From Cylicocyclus nassatus (lineage: Eukaryota; Nematoda; Chromadorea; Rhabditida; Strongylidae), in assembly GCA_958299035.1 (NCBI GenBank), contig CATQJL010000112.1, forward strand, positions 17,088,880 to 17,152,879: DNA of 64,000 nt, in the 5' to 3' direction. Of the stretch, positions 57,464 to 64,000 are shown piece by piece. Position numbers and translations under genes: made by a program. The notes beneath the pieces are model-generated. The model was not told the DNA's origin. It searched no databases and saw only the letters and a program-made list of their open reading frames with translations. How positions within the stretch are numbered: the first letter of the stretch is position 1; every line of letters begins with the position of its first letter.

Positions 57464-58581
57464 TTGCTGAACACCTTTTCGCTCAGTGATGCTGGGAATT
57501 TTAAGAGTATCAAGCGTCTCCACATTCGTCCATTGTCCAAGGTGACTCCCGCACACTCAATGTGAGTGAGTTTCTCAGTCACATCGGTTAACATTTTTCG
57601 GCAGCTACTGGCGTCTTCCTTTGCTCGCGGAAGTTTTTCGAGTTCTGTGATGAGAAGATCAGCTATGCATCCGGACTTGTTGTATCTCTTGTCGTGGAGT
57701 TTCACAGCTTTGTCGTAATTTTTCCCTATCACAGGAATATTTCCAAGCATAGAAGCAGCAGATCCTTTTAGTGCTTGCCTCAAAAATAGGAACTTATCAG
57801 TGTCGCTTAGCTGTGTATTGCTATGGATAAGCGAATTGAAGATCGTCCAAAACGTCAGGTAGTCTTTGTAGCTTCCACTAAACTTTGGAACTTCCAGCAC
57901 TGGTAATCGGACCCTGTGCTCATTGTTTTGTCTTGTGGATAGACAACTATCCGTGTCCGTATCCGGTACTGGTGATCGCATCGAAGACGATGCTAATGAG
58001 TGGATTACACCTGACTGTTTTTCTAATTCCCTCGTTCGATATTTCAACCTGTTGGTCCAGTTGATACCTTCAAGCTGTAGACCGTTTGCTTCTGTGCTTA
58101 GGAAGGCAGCCAAATCGTTCATCAATCTGTCTTTGTCTGACTGGTCCTTTTTTGCGCCAAGAAAATTCATGGCAGTTTGCACTTGCGCCTCCAGGTTCTC
58201 CAGTAAACCTGTTAGGGTAATTTGCAGTTCATTAATCTCTGCTATTTTGTCCGCTATGAAGGCGTTGCATTCGGTTGCAGTGTTGGGAAATTCGAAAGCC
58301 TTATCAATATTGCGGACCTTGTCCTCAAGACCGCTGATTGATGAGCAGGCCATAGAAATGCGAGCTTTGTATAGAGTTAGCTCAGCCATCGTCTGCCTTG
58401 TGCGCATGGACCTGTATCGCTTGCGCTTTTGTCGTCTGCGTGCTTTGGCACTGCAGGTGTCGGCTTTGGTAGAGGTGTTCTGGCTGGGTACTGAGTACGC
58501 GCAGCTGTCGAGAACTGTGAGGTTGGCTGGGCCTGAACCTTTGTGGGATTTTTTCTTGCTGAGCGCAAGAAAATTAGTCAC
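57310..58581 (-). CDS. BEL gag-like protein, unit B
   Basis: Same 423-codon DUF1759-type gag frame as unit A, with the same frameshift near 57463. No difference from unit A was seen. Confidence 0.8.
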   Translation of the reverse strand: MTNFLALSKKKSHKGSGPANLTVLDSCAYSVPSQNTSTKADTCSAKARRRQKRKRYRSMRTRQTMAELTLYKARISMACSSISGLEDKVRNIDKAFEFPNTATECNAFIADKIAEINELQITLTGLLENLEAQVQTAMNFLGAKKDQSDKDRLMNDLAAFLSTEANGLQLEGINWTNRLKYRTRELEKQSGVIHSLASSSMRSPVPDTDTDSCLSTRQNNEHRVRLPVLEVPKFSGSYKDYLTFWTIFNSLIHSNTQLSDTDKFLFLRQALKGSAASMLGNIPVIGKNYDKAVKLHDKRYNKSGCIADLLITELEKLPRAKEDASSCRKMLTDVTEKLTHIECAGVTLDNGRMWRRLILLKFPASLSEKVFSKEQNDTRHPGKCGSSQGNNCPFNGHIPRTRDLQPKQSFKFQQGTAEATSAI

Positions 58582-58747
58582 TAGTGAGCTAGCAGTGGAG
58601 CGCTTAGCTTCTTCTAGTTGGTTAGCAAGCGTGCCGATGGGCTTGAACGCTGTGCTGACTGGTTAGGTTTGAATCCTGCCCAGTGAGATTTTGAGGAGAC
58701 CTTGTAATTTAATAGTTTTCGAGTGAACTATTAAAGATGTACCAACT

Positions 58748-59291
58748 GTTTTTTTTTTTACTAACCTCTGGTCGTCTTACTAGAAGATCACAGAAGAGTT
58801 CAATTTCAGTGGTAAGGTCTTCAGCTGGAGCTTTTACTACTTTCTGGTCGTCTCACGAAGAGAGAGCTCAGAAAGGTTCAATTAACCAGTGGTTTCCTCA
58901 ACTGACGCTTTTACTACCTTCTGGTCGTCTCACGAAGAGAGAGCACAGAAGGGTTCAATTAATGTGATTTTCTGCCAACTAACGCTTTTACTACCTTCAG
59001 GTCGTCCCACGAAGAGAGAGCTCAGAAGGGTTCAATTAATTAGTGGAGAAGTATTCAGCTGGGGCTTTTACTACCTTCTGGTCGTCTCACGAAGAGAGAG
59101 CTCAGAAAGGTTCAATTGACCAGTGAAATTTCTTCGGTTGACGCTTTTACTACCTTCTGGTCGTCTCACGAAGAGAGAGCTCAGAAGGGTTCAATTGATC
59201 AGTGAAGAAGCCTGCCAACTAACGCTTTTACTACCTTCCGGTCGTCTCACGAAGAGAGAGCTCAAAAGGGTTCAATTAATTAGTGGAGTGT
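58748..59291. repeat. Minisatellite in the BEL leader, unit B
   Basis: Same array as in unit A, shifted by 10,228 bases. Confidence 0.9.
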
Positions 59292-59350
59292 CTGCCACGC
59301 GGTACTTTATCAGCTTTCTGGGTAGCAAACGCCAGAAAGTGAACCGTAGG

Positions 59351-59362
59351 CCGAATGCACCA
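59351..59362 (-). promoter_or_regulatory. Putative primer-binding site, unit B
   Basis: Same TGGTGCATTCGG, six bases after LTR 3 in sense orientation. Confidence 0.5.
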
Positions 59363-59368
59363 ATTTGG

Positions 59369-59721
59369 TGTTAACCAATATTGGATGCCACTACGTTGAA
59401 GGAATTGTTTATTCGGGAAACAATTCCAGTGGAATATAGATTTGGCGAGACGAGTCCAGAAGTGAGCATCCAGGTCTATTTATGCCACTATTTTGGGCGT
59501 GGCAACCTAGATGCTTCCTTCTGGCAAACAATAGTATCATACAGGTATCACTCGAAAATTATTGATGCTTACATGAAAGTAATAGCCGCCAAGTGTGCTA
59601 TCAAGCAACAATGGGGGGTGACCTTGGCGGCTTAAGTGTTCCATGCTAGGATGGTTTGTCAACGACAAGAATAATATACAATGTAAAATAATGGTCGATA
59701 ATTATTCTATTATTATCGACA
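59369..59721 (-). repeat. BEL LTR 3 (5' LTR of unit B)
   Basis: 353 bp. Differs from LTR 2 by two bases seen by eye (AAGCAACAA for AAGCAGCAA; TTCCATGCT for TTCCACGCT). Confidence 0.9.
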
Positions 59722-59731
59722 CAGAATTTGG

Positions 59732-59906
59732 CAGAACGGCAGAGCAGTAGCTGCATCTGTGATTCAAATTATAGCCTACATATTTGCAAATTTTGGGTGC
59801 GTCGCATTTAATCAACATGATTATTGAGAAGCATAATTCTAGGGAAAAAAGGCGTCAAGAAGTATTTGTTTGAGCTTTTACTACAACGGCGGGGCTCCGT
59901 ACCTAA
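59732..59906. other. Unassigned flank
   Basis: DNA between the BEL array and the next MITE. No gene. Confidence 0.4.
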
Positions 59907-60081
59907 GGCTCCCGCCAGAGTGCCGAAGTTATGCCAGCGCTACGCCAGCATTTCGATCGATACACGTGTATTTCGTTGGGAACATCTACCTGCTGAGCTA
60001 GCCCCGCCCCAACGAAATACACGTGTATCGATCGAAATGCTGGCATAGCGCTGGCATAACTTCGGCACTCTGGCGGGAGCC
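59907..60081. mobile_element. PIF/Harbinger-like MITE with TAA duplication
   Basis: 175 bp, with inverted ends GGCTCCCGCCAGAGTGCCGA and its complement. TAA is on both sides (59904-59906, 60082-60084). Arms match over about 78 bases with one or two differences, leaving a small loop. Typical miniature element. Confidence 0.85.
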
Positions 60082-61132
60082 TAATTAATGCTAGTGAATG
60101 ACCAGAGAGCATATTCGCGAGGGCGGCGCAGACTGCGTCGCGAAGCGAGTAGTCGCCTAAGTCATGGGGCCCCGCCTTTCAGCAGCCGATTTGGTTGAAG
60201 CAAATGGTACATAAATGTAGTTTATGTAGAAGCACATTTATTTGGAAGGTACAAAGCCATGATCAATTCTAGATCCAGTAACCAGGTTAATTTTGCAAAT
60301 AATCTTCTGATAGAAATCTCTTTCCGTCTGAGGTTTTACAACTTCTGAAATGAGTAATTGCTCGTCCTACTAAACCAAGACGGTAGAACCTTCTTCCTTG
60401 CGCGTCTGAGTGCCTGTGTGAAATTGTTTCTGCACGAGAATTAAGCAAATTACAGCCAGCTTTTAAAGAATTTTGCATAACATGCGCGACCAGCATGTCG
60501 GTTCAGCATGCACAGAGATGAGTGGGTCTAATGCATGCAAATTCGCATGTCATACGGATTTACACGTCTTTTGACTGACAGGGGAAGGATACAAGTAGCA
60601 CTGATGCAGAAAGCTGCACAAAAACGCCTGAAAACGCGCGATCGAAGGTTTGGTGTTTTGATGTTGTCGATGTTTTGAGTATACTGCAAGGAAAGGACGT
60701 ATCTATCAAAACCTGTATTTTCGTACAGCTTTTCGCTGATTCGAAGTTTACAAACTTGATTTTTCAAGCGCTTAACTTATATCAGAAATTTGGTTCGCAA
60801 AATATAGATCAGACTTGATATCAGCGTTTGAAGGCGCTTACGGTAATATGCATTTCTTTCCAGCTTGTCAGTTCCACTTCAGTATTTCCTCTACGAGAAA
60901 ATCGGCTCTAATTAGACTTTTGAGATGTCAAGCGTTTTTTTTGGCTCAAAAATTTGCAAACTATGAACGCTGATTCATAAAGCAGAGAGAAAGTATGTTT
61001 CGAGAACGCAGTGCAACGAATAAATAGAACTTCGTAAACCTCCTGTCATTGCAACACCGAGGCGGACCTAGATTAAATAGGGCGTTTCAGCACAGTTTCT
61101 ATTGTGTCATCTTTCGATGCGGACCGCCTTAT
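60082..61132. other. Unassigned spacer
   Basis: About 1 kb with no supported gene. GC-rich GCGAGGGCGGCGCAGACTGC near 60115 resembles part of the MITE at 16983. Confidence 0.35.
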
Positions 61133-61350
61133 CAGGGCCTGGCACCAGCTGGCACGGGGCAAGCTGGATATCGTTTTTGGAGGAACGGCGACGGGGACCT
61201 TTTTTTTAGTCGACGTTTCGTTTTTGGGGGGTTTTTTAGGATTTTAGAGGGGATATCGTTGAGAATCAAAGGGGACTTCGTAAAAATTAGCAAATTTCAA
61301 GGGGGACTTCGTTTTGAAAATTCCCTGGTGCCAGCTCGTGCCGAGCCCTG
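61133..61350. mobile_element. hAT-like element, short copy
   Basis: Ends CAGGGCCTGGCACCAGCTGG and the complement of CAGGGCTCGGCACGAGCTGG. Internal GGATATCGTTTTTGG and GGGACTTCGTAAAAATT match the element at 9041. At 218 bp it is about a quarter of that element's length. No 8-bp duplication was found at its borders. Confidence 0.65.
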
Positions 61351-61639
61351 TACACTGCGTATGAGACAAACTGTAGTGCTTGTACGACTTTAGGCATAAA
61401 GTTCAGCATCTACTGCCATGACCACTAAGTCTTTGTAGACCAACTGAGATAGCTTAGCATTGCTGAAACGTGTTCAACGCAAACTTTGGAACCTACTCCG
61501 AGAAGAAAGAAGAGTATTGAGACCGCTATCGTCTTCCAAAGACTGTCCACGCACACCAGCTCTGAAAAAAAAAATGTGTTTACCTACGACAACACACTAA
61601 TGGAAGGGGAGAGGAGGGTGCTAACCGTGAGCTCAGAAC

Positions 61640-61739
61640 GTCGAAATCATCGCCAGAGTCAGATTTGTCCAAGTTGGAAGCAGCAGATGTAGAGCGCTCC
61701 GGGATGAACTGAACAAAAAAACCTCTGGATATACTCAAG
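61640..61739 (+). other. Possible exon, function unknown
   Basis: A frame of about 33 codons with RVRFVQVGSSRCRALRDEL lies between an AG acceptor (GTGAGCTCAG) and a GGTGAGC donor at 61740. It could splice to an exon beginning near 61793 after TTTTTAAAAG. No family was recognised, and this is only a candidate. Confidence 0.2.
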
Positions 61740-61792
61740 GTGAGCTCGAGCTCTAACAACCTCCTTATTCACAAAAACGCGCATGTCGCTGT

Positions 61793-62022
61793 TTTTAAAA
61801 GCGATGCAGGCATTGCTAAATTCCGATGGTTTTGTAAAATTCGAATCAGGCATAGCAGCTTCTCTGAAACAACTGGAAGTGGTCAGTATGGAAGCAGGTA
61901 ATCATTTACTATTGCAAGTTGTACCCAGTAGTACTGAGGATTCCCAGTGTACCATCGTTATCCAATTCAACGGGAGGAGTTATGATGCTCGTCGAGCGAC
62001 ACTCATTGTGGAAGATGTGTGA
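61793..62022 (+). other. Possible coding exon, function unknown
   Basis: An open frame of about 75 codons (NSDGFVKFESGIAASLKQLE, then IVIQFNGRSYDARRATLIV) ending in a stop. Composition is protein-like and it has no repeat character, but I recognise no domain. A GT donor at 61899 (GCAGGTAATC) could end it earlier. Confidence 0.25.
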
Positions 62023-63130
62023 CGACTAATAAGGTGTGAAGCGCTACTTGCCAAGCAAACAAATTCAGACAAGTTGACAAACACACCCTATACAGCAAAG
62101 TACTTTCACCATCGATGCCCACGCAACCATACACGGTGATAAGCGCCGCACAGCGCCAAGAATCGGATTCCACTTCAGGACTGCACCATAACGTGATGGA
62201 AACATGATCTTCGTGAACTGTTGGTTTGGCTTCCCTAAAAAGGTAGGTAGCAAATGTAGCGCAAGATATTGTCCTTTCATTTTGCTGCCGATTTCGAAGT
62301 GAAACGAGTATGTAACACAAATGATAGATATGGATCGCCGCTTTGTCGCGCACGCCTCAACTTTTGTGCCCTAGAAGCTCTTCGCCTAGAGTTCGGCGCC
62401 AAAACAGGGCGCGGAGGGGGGGGGGGGGAGGGGGGGCAAATACATGACTCGGTAACATAAGCGAGACTGGGTCAGGGATATGATTCTTGTACTGGTTGCC
62501 GTCGCGCGGCATTGCATCGCGAAAAACTCGCGCCGATCGTAGCCTTTGACCGTCCCTCCTATGCAAGGCCGCTGTAAAGTTTGCGTATTCAAAGCAGTGC
62601 CCACGCAAAACTAAGCGCATGTTCGCGTAAAAACCGATGAGGGTCCCTAAATAAAGCACTGTCCAGTGAAAGCGCAAATGTGCGTCTGGCGTATAGTACG
62701 CAAAAAGTGGACGACAATTTTTTGCCGTTCAAATGTTCTTTGCAGAAGACTTCTAAAAACCCATAAATCGGGCAAATCCTCATTCATGCATCTTTTCTCT
62801 TGCTACAAATATTGCCGATTTAGAAGAACCAGTCATCTATAGAGCATTTGTTCATGGAAACAACTGTCGAATTTTCAAGCCCACGGTAACTTTGGTACTC
62901 TGCCTGAACCATCAACTAAGGTCCGCTTTTACCACAAGAAAGCAAAAAATTAGCACTCACCACTCGAATCCGCAAAACTTCTGCTTAGCTTCACAGTATC
63001 CTGCGTCGGAATATGTCAGAATCAAGGCCTCTCCCAGTGGACTAAACACGTGTAAATTAGGCAGAGTTCATCATGTAAAAGAATGCACAACTGATACAAG
63101 ATGGATGACTGCCACGTCTATACGTATTAG
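62023..63130. other. Unassigned spacer with poly-G run
   Basis: No supported gene. A G-rich stretch is at 62411-62436. Confidence 0.35.
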
Positions 63131-63278
63131 GCCTCGGGCACAGTTCACGCAATTCCGTCGCCTAGCGATTCTCTGGACAAGAAAAATGTTACGACTCGCA
63201 GGAGGATTCGTCATACAATGCTCGTAACACCTGTCAGGAGAACAGCGAGGCGATGTCGAGCGAACCATGCCCGGGGCC
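63131..63278. mobile_element. MITE with GGCC ends, short copy
   Basis: Ends GGCCTCGGGCACAGTTCAC and the complement of GGCCCCGGGCATGGTTCGC. The arms include GTCGCCTAGCGATTCTC against GAACAGCGAGGCGAT. Related to 35111-35345. Flanking triplets (TTA, CTA) do not match. Confidence 0.6.
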
Positions 63279-63398
63279 CTATCTACGTAACTGTATAAGC
63301 CGTCTGACATCATTGTGCGTATGATCTGCACGGTTTCATAGTTCAAGAGGAACGTTACGTTCACACTAATAGAGGACCTGTTCTTGGTCTAATTGTAA

Positions 63399-63649
63399 GG
63401 GATAGTTCGTACCGCGCACAAAGGCGGACGAAGGCGGATGAAGCCGCACAAAGCCGGACGGCGCACGAAGGCATGTGTGAGTGTGTATGTGTGTGTGTAG
63501 AGAAACGAGACGAGACAAGACGCGCCTTCGTGCGCCTTCGTCCGCTTTTGTGTGGCTTCGTCCGCCTTTGTGCGGTTTCGTCCGCTTTCGTCCCCTTAGT
63601 GCAGCTTCGTCCGCCTTCGTCAGCCTTTGTGCGCGGTATGAACGATCCC
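63399..63649. mobile_element. PIF/Harbinger-like MITE, uninterrupted
   Basis: 251 bp, with ends GGGATAGTTCGTACCGCGCA and the complement of GGGATCGTTCATACCGCGCA. An exact TAA duplication flanks it (63396-63398, 63650-63652). Inside are GGCGGACGAAGGCGG-type repeats, inverted around a centre GTGTGTGTAGAGAAACGAG. The centre corresponds to the point where the fold-back element sits in the copy at 24258. Confidence 0.85.
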
Positions 63650-63652
63650 TAA

Positions 63653-64000
63653 GCCTAACAATATTGCACTTTTACTGTTCTTTGTACTTTGATATTAGTG
63701 TTCGTGTGCAAAGGACACAGTCCTACTATCGGAACTACAGCCATAAAAAATTCTGTCTCAAGAAGTCGAACACAGCTGAAGATGTAAAGCAAAAAAATGA
63801 TAACCACACTTACCCATCGCGTACTTGTATTTCCACTTTCAAACTCCGTACACAGTTACTCGCAGAGTGGCACGTCGCGTCCATCGTAAGCTTCGAAGAG
63901 TTCTGTAGCAATGCGATTACAGCAGCAGATTACAACAAACGATCTATGTAAACGATGTGACATGTGACTGGCTGCTGCGCCGCCGTTCCGCTAGTCCAAC
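63653..64000. other. Unassigned window end
   Basis: No recognised feature. The open frame crossing from the MITE to 63951 starts in repeat DNA and has no domain. Confidence 0.35.

Larger units (their letters stand above)
38910..59731 (-). mobile_element. Tandem BEL/Pao LTR retrotransposon, two units sharing a central LTR
   Basis: Arrangement: LTR (38920), internal A (39273-49140), LTR (49141), internal B (49494-59368), LTR (59369-59721). A 10-base repeat, CAGAATTTGG, borders the whole array (38910-38919 and 59722-59731), longer than the 4-6 bp usual for BEL. The two internal units differ only by a few bases: one T/A change near 54675, a 3-base insertion near 54745 and poly-C length. Sense order is LTR, primer site, minisatellite leader, gag, zinc knuckles, protease, RT, RNase H. 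Integrase is missing. Unequal exchange between LTRs, or an assembly duplication, could explain the tandem layout. Confidence 0.85.

Overview
The window looks like intergenic to intronic DNA of a nematode, probably a strongylid such as a hookworm. This is inferred from two 52-base introns in the one confident host gene, RTE, BEL/Pao and Helitron elements of the types common in nematodes, dense short inverted-repeat elements, and an AT-rich background. Nothing is organised as a bacterial operon. Only one host gene is clear: a four-exon secreted phospholipase A2 at 35643-37151 (+), with its calcium loop, His-Asp pair and second catalytic Asp. Everything else that is recognisable is mobile or repetitive DNA.

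Region 1-9000: a fold-back element (39-755), an old RTE fragment (about 1080-1745), a Helitron (2907-3597) and a longer, frameshifted RTE LINE on the minus strand (about 3691-7045), then a TA-flanked MITE (7074-7275). Region 9000-24250: a hAT-like element with an exact 8-bp target duplication (9041-9865), mariner-type MITEs (10706-11404, 16983-17210, 18170-18833), a Helitron with a palindromic tandem array (13525-14716), a TTAA-flanked palindrome (15452-15885), a minisatellite of about 115-bp units (16250-17650), and an inverted-repeat element (about 21424-23125) with a tRNA-like stretch inside.

Region 24250-35000: two giant fold-back elements (24409-27037 and 32485-34707) with a shared CATA terminus and exact 8-bp target duplications. 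The first lies inside a PIF/Harbinger-like MITE whose uninterrupted relative is at 63399-63649. A Helitron at 28992 is split by a mariner-type MITE. Region 35000-38900: the phospholipase A2 gene, with another fold-back in its third intron.

Region 38910-59731: a 20.8-kb tandem BEL/Pao LTR retrotransposon on the minus strand, arranged LTR-internal-LTR-internal-LTR, with 353-bp LTRs at 38920, 49141 and 59369. Each internal region carries gag, zinc knuckles, protease, reverse transcriptase and RNase H, but no integrase. Each is broken by frameshifts, two 589-bp MITEs in opposite orientation, a 3.1-kb fold-back element of the CATA family and a 690-bp tandem duplication. Region 59732-64000: further MITEs, a second hAT-like element, and two weak candidate exons near 61640-62022.

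The most unusual signal is the CATA fold-back family: long near-perfect palindromes of 2.2-3.1 kb whose arms are built from diverged modules of about 150 bp, at three distinct loci (four copies).
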